From NCBI GenBank assembly GCA_018613055.1, contig JAGGQZ010000020.1, forward strand, positions 124,001 to 188,000: a stretch of DNA of 64,000 bases, written 5' to 3'. The notes beneath the pieces were generated by a model. That model did not search any database. It worked only from the letters and a program-made list of their open reading frames with translations, and was not told the origin of the DNA. Source of the DNA: Chryseobacterium sp. ISL-80 (GTDB lineage Bacteria; Bacillota; Bacilli; Bacillales; Cytobacillaceae). Position numbers and translations under genes: made by a program. The number at the start of each line of letters is the position of its first letter. Within the stretch, counting starts at the first letter, position 1. This document shows positions 51,819 through 61,355 of this stretch, piece by piece.

Positions 51819-52727
51819 ATGAAATGGTTGCTGGCAATAGGAATTATATTATCGAGCAGTACTACGGACAGCCATGATGATATCTCAATTATCTGGGAAG
51901 ATGAGCCGGTTGCAGAAGTACATCGAACGGATTTTTCCATTCCGTGGTTCGGATTCCCCATCCTTAACCATACATTGCTTGACACATTGAATAAGCAACT
52001 TTCCAATCAAATTAAAAAAGAACCGAAGAATGCAGGACTTGATGATTATGGAAATATCATTCCTGAAAAGGTTGGATACATTCTTGACGAAAAAAAATTC
52101 AAAGAAAGATTCGCTGAAAGTTTTTTCGATCACGGGCCCACGCGAATCCTTGTCCCGACACTTAGCGTGTACCCCAAGGTCGATAGTGAAATAATCTCCA
52201 ACATCCGGACAAAACTAATTGGCCATTACATAACCTATTTCAACAGTGCCAATAAAGAGAGAACCCATAATATCTCCCTTGCTGCAGAAGCAATCAATAA
52301 TCATGTCGTGTTTCCTGGCGAAATATTTTCTTTTAATAAAGTTGTCGGAAAAAGAACAGCTTCCCGTGGTTACCAGCCCGCACCGATCATTGTGAGAGGA
52401 GAACTATCGGAAGGGATCGGCGGAGGCATATGCCAAGTGTCTTCAACCCTTTTCAATGCTGCAGACCGCTCAGGTTTAAAAATTCTCGAACGATACTCAC
52501 ACAGTAAGCAGGTCCCTTATGTCCCTCCTGGGAGAGACGCAACTGTCAGCTGGTATGGCCCGGACTTTACATTTAAAAACAAACATAACCAGCCAATCTT
52601 GATCAGAGCAAAAACCTATCCTGGAAAAATGGTCGTCTTAATTTATTCATCCGAGGAAATCAATGTAGAAAAACGTAAAGTGCCGAGTACGGATAGTAAT
52701 GCCATCATTCTTGAAGAACCATTATAA
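51819..52727 (+). CDS. VanW family protein
   Basis: 302 residues with a short N-terminal hydrophobic segment. The VanW domain is in the second half: HNISLAAEAINNHVVFPGEIFSFN, GGGICQVSSTLFNAA, HSKQVPYVPPGRDATVSW. VanW-type proteins occur with glycopeptide resistance and spore or cell-wall genes, but their activity is not known. GGGAGGTG precedes the ATG. A penicillin-binding protein gene follows on the same strand after a terminator. Confidence 0.85.
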   Translation: MKWLLAIGIILSSSTTDSHDDISIIWEDEPVAEVHRTDFSIPWFGFPILNHTLLDTLNKQLSNQIKKEPKNAGLDDYGNIIPEKVGYILDEKKFKERFAESFFDHGPTRILVPTLSVYPKVDSEIISNIRTKLIGHYITYFNSANKERTHNISLAAEAINNHVVFPGEIFSFNKVVGKRTASRGYQPAPIIVRGELSEGIGGGICQVSSTLFNAADRSGLKILERYSHSKQVPYVPPGRDATVSWYGPDFTFKNKHNQPILIRAKTYPGKMVVLIYSSEEINVEKRKVPSTDSNAIILEEPL

Positions 52728-52732
52728 GTGTC

Positions 52733-52770
52733 AAAAGGAATCCTATTCAATTAAGGATTCCTTTTATTTT
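52733..52770 (+). terminator. Intrinsic terminator
   Basis: AAAAGGAATCC pairs with GGATTCCTTTT, followed by ATTTT. Confidence 0.85.
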
Positions 52771-52971
52771 ACAGGAAAACCTTTACATTAGAGTAAATAA
52801 TTCCGTAAACTAATGGTAATAGATGGTTTCAACCTAGCCCAAACTTATTATGTGAATATCAGTTCTTCCTGCCCATACATCAAAGCCAAGGATTTAATCA
52901 AAACGTTTGAAGATCTGCAAATCTCAAGAAACTAGTTTTATAGAAATATAATTGCATAGGATGTGAGAAAT

Positions 52972-55047
52972 TTGCCTAAAAAAAAGAATACAACACCCAT
53001 TCGAGTCAATGTTTTGTTCTTTTCTGTTTTTCTCCTTTTTTCACTGCTGGTCCTGCGTCTCGGGATTGTTCAGATTGTACATGGTGAGGACTATAAACGG
53101 GAAATCAACCGGAAAGAAGATGTTACCGTCAATAACCCCGTGCCGCGAGGAAGAATGCTGGACAGAAATCTGAAGCTCATTGTGGACAATAAACCTCTGA
53201 ATGCTATTACATATACCAATGAAGGTGCCTCCCAGGAGGAAATGCTCGATGTAGCAGCAAAGCTTGCCAAAATCATCGACAAAGATACTGATAAAGTCCG
53301 TGAAAGAGATATGAAGGATTTCTGGATGCTAAAACATCCGGAGGAAGCACAAGATCTGATAACGGAAAAAGAAATGGAGCTGTTCAGAAATAAAAAGCTG
53401 AAAAATAAGGATTTATATAAGCTCCAAATAGAAAGGATCACAGAAAAGCAACTTAAACAATTATCAGAACAGGATATTGAAGAGCTGGCCATTTTTAGGA
53501 TCATGAACAGCGGTTATAAGTTCGTTCCGCAAATCATTAAAAATAAAGATGTCTCACAAGATGAATTTGCGATGGTCAACGAAAACCTGGCTCTCCTTCC
53601 AGGCGTCAACGCCACAACAGACTGGGACCGGGAGTATAAATATGAAGACACCTTCAAACCTGTACTAGGCAAAGTTACGACGAGCAGTGAAGGACTGCCA
53701 GCTGACAGGATTGATTATTTCATTTCAAGAGGATATACCCGAAATGACAGGGTAGGAAAAAGCTATCTGGAACAAGAATATGAAGATGTTTTGCAAGGCC
53801 AAAAAGAGCGGGTAATAAATATTACCGATAAAGCAGGCGCTCTGTTGGAAAAAGAATTAATCTCAGAAGGCCAGCGCGGGAAAGATTTAATTCTAAGTAT
53901 AGACATGGACCTGCAAGTTGCTGTTGAAGAAATCATCGAAATGGAATTATGGGCTGCCAAGAGGTCACCAGGAACAGGACTGCTGGACAGCGCTTATGTC
54001 GTACTGATGGATCCCAATACTGGTGAAGTATTGACCATGGCCGGAAAAAAGATCGTAAAAGATAAAAAAACGAAAGAAATGCGAATGGAAGATGACGCAT
54101 TAGGTAATATCATCAACACGTATAATGTTGGATCCGTCGTCAAGGGAGCGACCGTACTGACTGGTTATAAAACAGGTGCAATCCGTCCTGGAACCCCATT
54201 CGATGATCGGGCTTTGGACATTAAAGGTACACCGATAAAGAAATCGTACAGTTATTTAGGTGTCCTGAATGATATCGAAGCTTTGAAAAGGTCCTCCAAC
54301 GTTTATATGTTCCATACGGCAATTAGGATCGGGAATGGGGTCTATCGCTATCAAAAGCCATTGAATCTGGACCCACAGGTTTGGGATACGATTCGCAACT
54401 CATTCGCTTCATTCGGTTTAGGTATCAGGACAGGAATTGACTTGCCCAGCGAACAAACCGGTGCAAAAGGCGCAAACTCTCCAGTCGGTAAAGTACTCGA
54501 TTTGGTCATTGGTCAGTATGATACCTATTCGAATATGCAGCTAGCCCAGTATATCTCTACGATTGCCAATGGAGGACACCGGATGCAGCCAAGGATTGTA
54601 AAGGAGATCCGTGAACCAGCCATGAACGGCGATCCGGTTGGACCTGTTTATAAATCCTTCTCCCCAAAAGTTCTCAATGATATTGGCATGGAAGAACAAT
54701 GGCTTGCACGCGTCCACACTGGCTTTAAAAAAGTCATGCAGGAACCAGGTGGTACAGCTTATCGAAATTTTGGCAATGCCCCCTATTCACCGGCAGGAAA
54801 AACGGGTACAGCCGAAGCCTTTTATGATGGCCAGTATAGAGTAAAAGGTGACCCACTCATCGAAACAATGAATATTAGCCTAGTTGGCTATGCCCCTTCG
54901 GAAAATCCGGAAATCGCCATGGCGGTCATCGTTCCATGGGCTTACCAGGGCAGTGTTGACCACGGAGCCAATAAAAAAATAGGCCGTGCGGTGATGGACG
55001 CTTATTTTAACATGAAAAACGCCTCCCAACAGCCGGCGGATGAATAA
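52972..55047 (+). CDS. Class B penicillin-binding protein (PBP2-like transpeptidase)
   Basis: 691 residues from the TTG at 52972 (GTG at 52963 is also possible). An N-terminal membrane helix (VLFFSVFLLFSLLVLRLGI) is followed by the PBP dimerisation region with PVPRGRMLDRN and then the transpeptidase domain. The active-site motifs are S388-V-V-K, S441-S-N and K610-T-G-T. It cross-links peptidoglycan on the outer face of the membrane. The length and the charged insert (about 95-175) suit a PbpA/PbpH elongation enzyme rather than the division PBP, but this is inference. No division or rod-shape operon is adjacent. Confidence 0.9.
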   Translation: MPKKKNTTPIRVNVLFFSVFLLFSLLVLRLGIVQIVHGEDYKREINRKEDVTVNNPVPRGRMLDRNLKLIVDNKPLNAITYTNEGASQEEMLDVAAKLAKIIDKDTDKVRERDMKDFWMLKHPEEAQDLITEKEMELFRNKKLKNKDLYKLQIERITEKQLKQLSEQDIEELAIFRIMNSGYKFVPQIIKNKDVSQDEFAMVNENLALLPGVNATTDWDREYKYEDTFKPVLGKVTTSSEGLPADRIDYFISRGYTRNDRVGKSYLEQEYEDVLQGQKERVINITDKAGALLEKELISEGQRGKDLILSIDMDLQVAVEEIIEMELWAAKRSPGTGLLDSAYVVLMDPNTGEVLTMAGKKIVKDKKTKEMRMEDDALGNIINTYNVGSVVKGATVLTGYKTGAIRPGTPFDDRALDIKGTPIKKSYSYLGVLNDIEALKRSSNVYMFHTAIRIGNGVYRYQKPLNLDPQVWDTIRNSFASFGLGIRTGIDLPSEQTGAKGANSPVGKVLDLVIGQYDTYSNMQLAQYISTIANGGHRMQPRIVKEIREPAMNGDPVGPVYKSFSPKVLNDIGMEEQWLARVHTGFKKVMQEPGGTAYRNFGNAPYSPAGKTGTAEAFYDGQYRVKGDPLIETMNISLVGYAPSENPEIAMAVIVPWAYQGSVDHGANKKIGRAVMDAYFNMKNASQQPADE

Positions 55048-55051
55048 TAAG

Positions 55052-55079
55052 AAAAGCTGTGCCGGCTGGCACAGCTTTT
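55052..55079. terminator. Bidirectional intrinsic terminator
   Basis: AAAAGCTGTGCC pairs with GGCACAGCTTTT (12 bp, loop GGCT). Confidence 0.85.
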
Positions 55080-55088
55080 CTTCTGTTT

Positions 55089-55589
55089 TTACAATTCTTT
55101 TGCTAGAGAAGGCTTTTTCATCTCAACACTTTCAAATGCTGCACCAATTTTCTCTTCAGCCTGCGCAAATTTCTCATCGGCTGCTTCCATTGCTGGAGCA
55201 TCCTTCTTCAGCTCTTCAGCTTTCATATTATATGATTCTGCAAGATCTTTAATTGCAGCTTCAAGGTCTGCTTTTTGATCCTTCAATTCAGCAGGAACTT
55301 CCAGGCCTTCAACTTTACTTGCAACTGCAGCTGCTGATTCACTTGCCGCTGCTTTATCTTCAGGTGTCGGCTCTTCTGCACCTTCGTATGCATTCAGGTC
55401 TGCATCTGCCTCATTGATTGTGTTTACAACGCTCATGTAGAATTTGTACATAGCGCTCTTAGGGTTTACAGCCGGCTTTTCAACTTTTTCCGTTTCAGCT
55501 TTTTCTGGTTCTGCTTCTTTGTCCGCTGAACATGCTGTCAATCCAAGTGCAAATGTAATTGCTGCAAATAAAATCCAAAACTTTTTCAT
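55089..55589 (-). CDS. Putative helical lipoprotein
   Basis: 166 residues. The signal and lipobox are MKKFWILFAAITFALGLTAC, with Cys20 as the lipidated residue. The mature part is very acidic, rich in Ala, Glu and Lys, and predicted almost entirely helical, like a small extracellular helical bundle. Function unknown. The ATG at 55589 has AAGGGGAG upstream; an upstream in-frame extension is not supported. Confidence 0.75.
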   Translation of the reverse strand: MKKFWILFAAITFALGLTACSADKEAEPEKAETEKVEKPAVNPKSAMYKFYMSVVNTINEADADLNAYEGAEEPTPEDKAAASESAAAVASKVEGLEVPAELKDQKADLEAAIKDLAESYNMKAEELKKDAPAMEAADEKFAQAEEKIGAAFESVEMKKPSLAKEL

Positions 55590-55747
55590 CCTAATACTCC
55601 CCTTCAATCTATATATATGCTTGTAGTGAAAACGAAATTTCACACAGCTTTTTCATTATAAAGGGATTATTTAACAAAAATCAATTTTTTTATTTACTTT
55701 TTTAAAAAAAGTCCCCACTTACATGGAAGCAGCAATGCATTATCTTT

Positions 55748-56218
55748 TCATCGCTTTACCATGGTAATGAAATCATTCGTTAATGTTTTTAATTCTGATT
55801 CCTTCCTGAATCCGATGTTTTCATATAATTTAATGGCCCTTTTATTGAAATTCGCTACTGTCAGCCTAAGTGGGTGGTTTTGTCTGCTGCACTCCAATTC
55901 TTCCAATACAAAAGAAAAGAATAGATAACCATATCCTTTTCCAGTCATCTCTGGAGCCATCCCTATCCCTATATCGATTGCCGTTTCACGATAAACCCCT
56001 TCCGCTCTTCCTGCAGGAACTTGCGCGGAAGGTCCTGTGCAATAAAAACCGGTTAATGAACCTGCCTCATCTACTACGGCACGGTAACCTTCATTCAAAA
56101 GCTCCTCTATTGATTCCTCACTGACATCATTATTATAGAAGTCATAAGGAGTGTCATACTTCCAGTTCAGAATTGTTACTGCCAGGTCTCTATTCATCTT
56201 TTCGCTCACGAATTCCAA
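55748..56218 (-). CDS. GNAT acetyltransferase
   Basis: 156 residues. GIGMAPEMTGKGYGYLFFSFVLEEL carries the acetyl-CoA pyrophosphate loop (here MTGKGYG), and RLTVANFNKRAIKLYENIGF the classic C-terminal motif of GNATs. The N-terminal WKYDTPYDFYNN is seen in a group of Bacillus acetyltransferases. TTG start with GAGAGGGGGC upstream. Substrate unknown. Confidence 0.85.
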   Translation of the reverse strand: MEFVSEKMNRDLAVTILNWKYDTPYDFYNNDVSEESIEELLNEGYRAVVDEAGSLTGFYCTGPSAQVPAGRAEGVYRETAIDIGIGMAPEMTGKGYGYLFFSFVLEELECSRQNHPLRLTVANFNKRAIKLYENIGFRKESELKTLTNDFITMVKR

Positions 56219-56395
56219 CTCTATGCCCCCTCTCTTTCATTTTTATGGACAAACATAAATTTCAGCAGGAAGCATAAAATTCCTTCTTTAAGAAAAAAAT
56301 TTTGCTGATTTGTCATTAATTTGTAATATCAGGTTTAATAGATTTATATATGGGAATATTATAAGTAACAAAACGATGACAGGAGCGATTACATA

Positions 56396-56506
56396 ATGAT
56401 GACTACATTTGTATTACTTGGTGGAGCTTTCGCAATCGCCGCTGGTTTAAATTTCTTTGCAGTGAATGATGAAAATGCATTTATAGATGACGAAGCAATT
56501 AACTAA
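56396..56506 (+). CDS. 36-residue small membrane peptide
   Basis: A short frame of 36 codons with ATG at 56396 (a second ATG at once), AGGAGC about ten bases upstream and a strong terminator just after the stop. The peptide has one membrane helix (FVLLGGAFAIAAGLNFFAV) and an acidic tail (NDENAFIDDEAIN). Its own ribosome site and terminator argue for a real gene. Function unknown; no family recognised. Confidence 0.6.
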   Translation: MMTTFVLLGGAFAIAAGLNFFAVNDENAFIDDEAIN

Positions 56507-56534
56507 AGAGACGCTAGTGCAGCGTCTCTTTTTT
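56507..56534 (+). terminator. Intrinsic terminator of the small peptide gene
   Basis: AGAGACGCT pairs with AGCGTCTCT, followed by TTTTTC, directly after the TAA. Confidence 0.85.
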
Positions 56535-56652
56535 CTGTGGCAATTTTGAAACTTTTATTGTATTTTTAAGCTGTCGCAGGAAATAATAGAATAAAAGAGA
56601 AATACTTAAGCATAAACTGCTAGCCTCATTTCGATGAAGGAGGTACGGATTC

Positions 56653-57216
56653 ATGCAAACCCCAGATGTATTGCCAGGAGAACAGGTCGTACTTTGCAAG
56701 GTGAAAGAAGAAGATCTAGAAAAATGGTGGAGCCTCATCCATAATGATGAACACCCCGAGTGGAAAAAATGGGATGCTCCATATTATCCGTTGAGGCATA
56801 TTGAATATGAGAAGTTCAGGGAACAGATGAGCAACTTGATTCAACAGGGATATGATCGGAAATACCTAATTAAAGTCGATGATGAAATCATTGGAATGGT
56901 CACATATTATTGGGAACACGAATCTTCCCAGTGGCTTGAGTTCGGAATCGTCATCTATCTTCCTGAATTTTGGAATGGGGGATATGGGACTGATGCTCTT
57001 ATTGTCTGGATTCAGCATCTTTTCGACACCTTCCCCATTCCCCGTATAGGCTTTACCACCTGGTCTGGAAACTCTAGGATGCTGACTGTCGGCAAAAAAC
57101 TCGGGATGGTAGAAGAGGCAAGAATCAGAAAGTGCAGGCTTTATAACGGAAAATACTATGATTCAATCAAAATGGGGTTATTAAGAGAAGAATGGGAAGC
57201 ACGGTACAAAGGATAA
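56653..57216 (+). CDS. GNAT acetyltransferase (RimJ-like)
   Basis: 187 residues. KEEDLEKWWSLIHNDEHPEWKKWDAPYY at the N-terminus, then LEFGIVIYLPEFWNGGYGTDAL with the acetyl-CoA loop (WNGGYGTDAL), and a NSRMLTVGKKLGM motif: the layout of RimJ/SpeG-like GNATs. AAGGAGG precedes the ATG. Substrate unknown. Own terminator downstream. Confidence 0.85.
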   Translation: MQTPDVLPGEQVVLCKVKEEDLEKWWSLIHNDEHPEWKKWDAPYYPLRHIEYEKFREQMSNLIQQGYDRKYLIKVDDEIIGMVTYYWEHESSQWLEFGIVIYLPEFWNGGYGTDALIVWIQHLFDTFPIPRIGFTTWSGNSRMLTVGKKLGMVEEARIRKCRLYNGKYYDSIKMGLLREEWEARYKG

Positions 57217-57224
57217 TCTCATAA

Positions 57225-57267
57225 TCCAACAAAACCACCTGGCATCTGTCGGGTGGTTTTTGTTGGA
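57225..57267 (+). terminator. Intrinsic terminator
   Basis: TCCAACAAAACCACC pairs with GGTGGTTTTTGTTGGA (one bulged base). Confidence 0.75.
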
Positions 57268-57387
57268 TCTCAATATTTTCGTCAGGACAATGGATTGGTG
57301 ACCTAAACCTGCGTATTTCTGTAAAAGTGGTCTCCAATGGAATGCCTAACTCCAAATAAGCCAAAAATCCTGAAAGAATCCCCTGTT

Positions 57388-57885
57388 CTAAAGAATCCTC
57401 GACATATAATACTCGTCGTAAAATTGACCATCCTTGAACATTGAATCCTTCTTGGTTCCTTCTATTTGAAATCCCATTTTTGTATATAATGAGACGGCTC
57501 CCTGATTCTCCGTTACAACGGTTAATTCCAGTCTGCGCAGCCCTATGCCGCTCGCCCAGTCCAATAATTCAGTAAAGAGACTGGTCCCAACCCCTTTTCC
57601 GCGATAAAGATCTTTTATTCCGATTACCAGATAGGCTGAATGCTTTGTTCTTGGCGCACTTCCGCCTTTTGCGATTAAATATCCAGTTAATTGACCAGCA
57701 GTCTCTGCCAGAAAGATATTTGAGTTTGGTTCTGATTTAAGTACATGAATCATTTTCTTTTGGGCTTCCGGGTTGAACTTCCTTTCACCTGGCCCAAAAA
57801 GCATAAAATCAGAGGAATTTTCCACTTCTTGTATCAGTCTTGCAAACTTATCTGCGTCCCGTTCCTCGGCTTGTCTGATCTCCAT
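57388..57885 (-). CDS. GNAT acetyltransferase
   Basis: 165 residues. The loop DLYRGKGVGTSLFTELLDWA and the C-terminal LTVVTENQGAVSLYTKMGFQ are the standard GNAT motifs A and B; the protein resembles YnaD/RimI-like acetyltransferases. GATAGAGGTG precedes the ATG. Third GNAT gene in about 2 kb; the three are not close copies of each other. Confidence 0.87.
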   Translation of the reverse strand: MEIRQAEERDADKFARLIQEVENSSDFMLFGPGERKFNPEAQKKMIHVLKSEPNSNIFLAETAGQLTGYLIAKGGSAPRTKHSAYLVIGIKDLYRGKGVGTSLFTELLDWASGIGLRRLELTVVTENQGAVSLYTKMGFQIEGTKKDSMFKDGQFYDEYYMSRIL

Positions 57886-57914
57886 GCGAACACCTCTATC
57901 ATTATAGTTTTTTA

Positions 57915-57947
57915 GAAAAAGAAAACAGAGGAAGAGTCCTCTGTTTT
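57915..57947 (-). terminator. Intrinsic terminator of the DUF1002 gene
   Basis: On the minus strand AAAACAGAGGA pairs with TCCTCTGTTTT, followed by CTTTTTC; it starts at the stop codon. Confidence 0.8.
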
Positions 57948-58869
57948 ATGAAAATATGCTTTTGATGCTTTCAATTAGTTCCTTGAAGAAGTTGGAGACA
58001 GATTCCAGGAACCCCTTATCGCCCACTGCTTCCTCGATCCTCTTCTGGATATCATCTGAAAGCGTTTCTAATTGGGTTTTTACATTGTCAAAATTAATAT
58101 TCAGATCCCTCATTTTATTGAACAGGTCAATTAGCAGCTGCCTGTCTTCAGGGCTAAGCTGAATTTCAAGGGTCTTCAGCTTTTCATCAATGATTTTTTC
58201 GATTTCTTCTTTTGTTGCCGGATTTTGCTCGGCAATTTCCTTCTTGATTTCTGTCAGGAGTTCACTGACTTTATCCTGATCAAGGCCCTCTTTTTTAGCC
58301 AGTTTTGTCGCCAGGTTCAATTCCTGATTCGCTACTTCTGTGCGGTCTTTGTTGAGTGCGGTTCCGTCACCTTCATCATATGCCTTGTAAATTCCTACTA
58401 GCGCTGAGTGCCCTGTAACTTTCACCGGTGACACCACATCCACGACTGCATCCTCAATTCCTGCCGTCAACAGGGCGTTCGCATACATTTCATCGGTTAC
58501 TTCTGTAATATTTTCGGGTGTGACCTGGTTAATCACCAGTCCCTCTCCTGTATCTTTCCTGGTGATTTTGGCTGATGAGTACATGTTTGAATGTTCGTCA
58601 CCGTCGATATAATTTACCAGGTCTTTTCCTGTTACGATGATTTCCTTAACTTTTGAGGAATCCTTTACGCCTAGCAGCTCTCTGACTTCTTCCTTCTGTT
58701 TTTCGGAAAGAGCTTCACCGTATACAACAATCGGAAGGCCGTATTTTTCATTAATGGCCTCCTCATCATCATCATTGGAAGCAAATGCTGGTACAGCAAT
58801 CATCCCTAAACCCAAAATGAGCAGACTGAATACTGCTGTGATTTTTAACAAATGTTTCAATTTCATCAT
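57946..58869 (-). CDS. Secreted DUF1002 protein
   Basis: 307 residues with a signal peptide (about 1-30, LLILGLGMIAVPAFA then SND). The DUF1002 features are a segment with VVYGEALSEKQKEEVRELLGV, a NMYSSAKI motif, GLVINQVTPENIT, and a C-terminal helical region (SPEDRQLLIDLFNKM, ISNFFKEL-type). DUF1002 proteins are found in Firmicutes; their function is unknown. AAAGGAG precedes the ATG. Single gene. Confidence 0.88.
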   Translation of the reverse strand: MMKLKHLLKITAVFSLLILGLGMIAVPAFASNDDDEEAINEKYGLPIVVYGEALSEKQKEEVRELLGVKDSSKVKEIIVTGKDLVNYIDGDEHSNMYSSAKITRKDTGEGLVINQVTPENITEVTDEMYANALLTAGIEDAVVDVVSPVKVTGHSALVGIYKAYDEGDGTALNKDRTEVANQELNLATKLAKKEGLDQDKVSELLTEIKKEIAEQNPATKEEIEKIIDEKLKTLEIQLSPEDRQLLIDLFNKMRDLNINFDNVKTQLETLSDDIQKRIEEAVGDKGFLESVSNFFKELIESIKSIFS

Positions 58870-59037
58870 ATGTTTCTCCTTTTCAACCTAATTCTTAAAA
58901 ACTATCTCATTTGTCATCAGATTCAAGCTTTCTCGCCACTTGCCTTTTTAGTACATATATATGTACGACCAAAATGATATAAAAGTTTCAAGTAAGTTCA
59001 TAACGTAATTTTGCTGCTCCAGATGGGATCCGGAAAA

Positions 59038-59787
59038 TTATTGATAAATTTCCTCCTTATTCAAGTACCTGATATGTTCAATATGGTTGTCTCCACTCTC
59101 AAAACCATGTGAGTTCCCAGGAAAAGGAGGATACTCACCGCTTCCATCTTTGTTCATAAAGCTCCAGCCAATATAGAATTGTGCGGGCGGAAAAAAGTCA
59201 GAAAAAATTGTATTCGGCATACTGGAAGCAGTCAATTGATTTTCTCCGGTGATAAATTCATTCCATTCATCCGGGATTTTAGTGAACCCATAACTGGACT
59301 TCTCGCCTACGTCTATTTTTAATTCCATTTGTACCTTTGGAAAGTAGTGGTGCTTTCCATCGGAAATGCTGAAGTTTCCGTCCTTCTTTAAATAAAAGTT
59401 CAGGTTTGCAAGCTGATTATCCGGATGAAAATTCCAGGTGATATAGTAACTCCCCGGATCTTTAGGGTTTGTTTTCCATAATTGAGGAGTTGCCCCTGAG
59501 TCAATACGGGCAAATTCCCACCTGTGTTTTCTCCACTCCCAATAACTCAATCCATACCCATCATCTTTAGTGATAAAAGGGGCAAGTACATGCTCAGAAT
59601 CAATAAAAATGATATCTTGAATCAACTCTATGTCTGCCTCAGGATATTCCTTCATCATTTCTTTTATTGCCTGTTGTTTACCAGGAAATCCGCCTGGGGG
59701 TGCGAAATAGAACCAGTAGCCAACCAGAATCAACAGGAGTAACAGTGCGGCACTCGCAAGGAATAGCCTTCTTCTCTTATTTACCAC
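59038..59787 (-). CDS. Membrane-anchored hypothetical protein
   Basis: 249 residues with an N-terminal anchor (LFLASAALLLLLILVGYWFYFA) and an extracytoplasmic domain rich in aromatic residues (SYWEWRKHRWEFARID, YYITWNFHPDNQL). No known family. The GTG start overlaps the region of the stop of the upstream gene: the ribosome site AAAGGAGG lies within the last codons of that gene, so the two are coupled. Third gene of a YdcF-type operon. Confidence 0.7.
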   Translation of the reverse strand: MVNKRRRLFLASAALLLLLILVGYWFYFAPPGGFPGKQQAIKEMMKEYPEADIELIQDIIFIDSEHVLAPFITKDDGYGLSYWEWRKHRWEFARIDSGATPQLWKTNPKDPGSYYITWNFHPDNQLANLNFYLKKDGNFSISDGKHHYFPKVQMELKIDVGEKSSYGFTKIPDEWNEFITGENQLTASSMPNTIFSDFFPPAQFYIGWSFMNKDGSGEYPPFPGNSHGFESGDNHIEHIRYLNKEEIYQ

Positions 59788-59788
59788 C

Positions 59789-60493
59789 CTACTCTCCCTC
59801 CTTTAAAAAAGGTTTTTGAGAGCGAAAATAAAATTGTTCCTGCACTGTTGAAATTAAAATTCCCTTCCCATCTTCTTCCACAAAGATGACCGGGTGAAAC
59901 CCACTGCCCATTCTTGGTTTTACCCCGGTCATTTGATAAGGAAATCGTTCATCTGCCTGAGCCAGGTGTTCAACATTCTGCACTGAATCATAATACCAGG
60001 CATCGCTTGAAATTTGCCTCAATTCCATATTTGAGATTTCAGATCTCAACGACTCTGCATCGAGGACTTTATCGATTCCAGAAGGATGAGTTTTCAGGAT
60101 GTGTGCTCCACTAGTGTCTGATATGTACGTTGTTAACTCGCCTTTTGGATAAATGCTCGATTGAATCAGTGGACTCAATAATGCTGACAAAAGGAAGATA
60201 TAATTAGCCAGGAATCCTAAACACGCATATTTCCGGTATCTGTCCCAGCCAGTACCTTCGTTTCTTTTATGATAAAGAGCGTACAAAATCCAGGCACCAA
60301 GTGGAAGGACAGCTACTTTAATCGGCTGATTCATATACGGCAGATTAATAGAAAATGAAAATAAACCTATGAAAATAACCACCGCCATTTTCCATAATCT
60401 TGGTTTAATCTCCTGTTTTCGGTAAATCCTGAGAGCGATAAATAGAATTAGCACCCAGGATACAAGATTCATAACTAAAGCTGTAGCGTTCAT
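59789..60493 (-). CDS. Hypothetical membrane protein
   Basis: 234 residues: five membrane helices in the first 115 residues (for example VMNLVSWVLILFIALRIY and MAVVIFIGLFSFSINLP), then an external domain of about 120 residues (ISDTSGAHILKTHPSG..). Not recognised. TGAGGTG precedes the ATG. It lies 29 bp after ydcF and overlaps the control region of the next gene. Confidence 0.7.
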   Translation of the reverse strand: MNATALVMNLVSWVLILFIALRIYRKQEIKPRLWKMAVVIFIGLFSFSINLPYMNQPIKVAVLPLGAWILYALYHKRNEGTGWDRYRKYACLGFLANYIFLLSALLSPLIQSSIYPKGELTTYISDTSGAHILKTHPSGIDKVLDAESLRSEISNMELRQISSDAWYYDSVQNVEHLAQADERFPYQMTGVKPRMGSGFHPVIFVEEDGKGILISTVQEQFYFRSQKPFLKEGE

Positions 60494-60522
60494 CTATACA
60501 CCTCAAATCCCTTTAAATCTTT

Positions 60523-61113
60523 TCAATTGAATGCGTTGACCAGAAAATACTTTGTCAAGGCAAAATATTCCCTTGCATACGATTTTACTACTGCTTGTAC
60601 GGGGGTATCAGCTGGCAGTCCGTTCAACTCCAGCCCCTCTTTTTCTGCAATCATGCTGGCGCGGTAAATATGAAAATCGTTCGTAACTACCAGTCCTGTC
60701 GCAGCATTTTTCGGTATTAACTTTTTCGAGAAACTTATATTTTCATATGTATCTGTCGATTGATCTTCGAGAAGTATTCTAGATTCTTCAATCCCGAATT
60801 CGATCAATTCCCGTTTAATCGATTCTGCTTCGGATATATCCTCACCTGGACCTTTGCCACCTGACGCTATGGCGATTGTGTTTGGATTTGCCTTTAAATA
60901 GTCCGCCGCACAATCTATCCTGAATTGAAGTGCCAGTGATGGTGTTGTCCCTTTCACCCTGGCACCTAGAATGATCAAGTAATCTGCATTTTCTGGTACA
61001 TCTTTATTTGCATGTTGGATGATTTGGTAATGGAGGGTGCCGCAGTATAAAAGGAAAAGAACAAGCCCAGCAGAGAACCACTTTTGGAGAACCTTTTTTA
61101 CCTTTATCTTCAT
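60523..61113 (-). CDS. YdcF family (DUF218) protein
   Basis: 196 residues: an N-terminal membrane helix and a DUF218/YdcF domain with LIILGARVKGTTPSLALQFRID, ASGGKGPGEDISEAESIKREL, DQSTDTYENISFS and TNDFHIYRA. YdcF proteins bind S-adenosylmethionine or act in envelope metabolism (ElyC in E. coli); the role here is unknown. ACAGGTAAATAAG precedes the ATG. First gene of a three-gene operon. Confidence 0.88.
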   Translation of the reverse strand: MKIKVKKVLQKWFSAGLVLFLLYCGTLHYQIIQHANKDVPENADYLIILGARVKGTTPSLALQFRIDCAADYLKANPNTIAIASGGKGPGEDISEAESIKRELIEFGIEESRILLEDQSTDTYENISFSKKLIPKNAATGLVVTNDFHIYRASMIAEKEGLELNGLPADTPVQAVVKSYAREYFALTKYFLVNAFN

Positions 61114-61355
61114 CTTATTTACCTGTCTTTCTAATGATTACTTCCATATTACCATCCTTTTTTGGTAATTGTATGGTATTCCACAAAAATATTGACAAAA
61201 ATCTGACTATTACGAACAGATTTAGAGTCCTTAAAATGAAGCATCAATCACATTCTGTTGCTTATTCACTATCTTTGACGAAAGACAACTAGTTTTGTCA
61301 GGCACAAAGGAATCGTCTATTGTAATGGCGAAATTTTTTTATGGGAGGGATGAAC

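Noticed and set aside
52813-52935. 40-residue reading frame upstream of the PBP gene
   Set aside because: Protein-like composition, but no ribosome binding site before the ATG and no terminator after it.
55748-57885. Tandem duplication of acetyltransferase genes
   Set aside because: The three GNAT proteins share only the general family motifs and lie on different strands.
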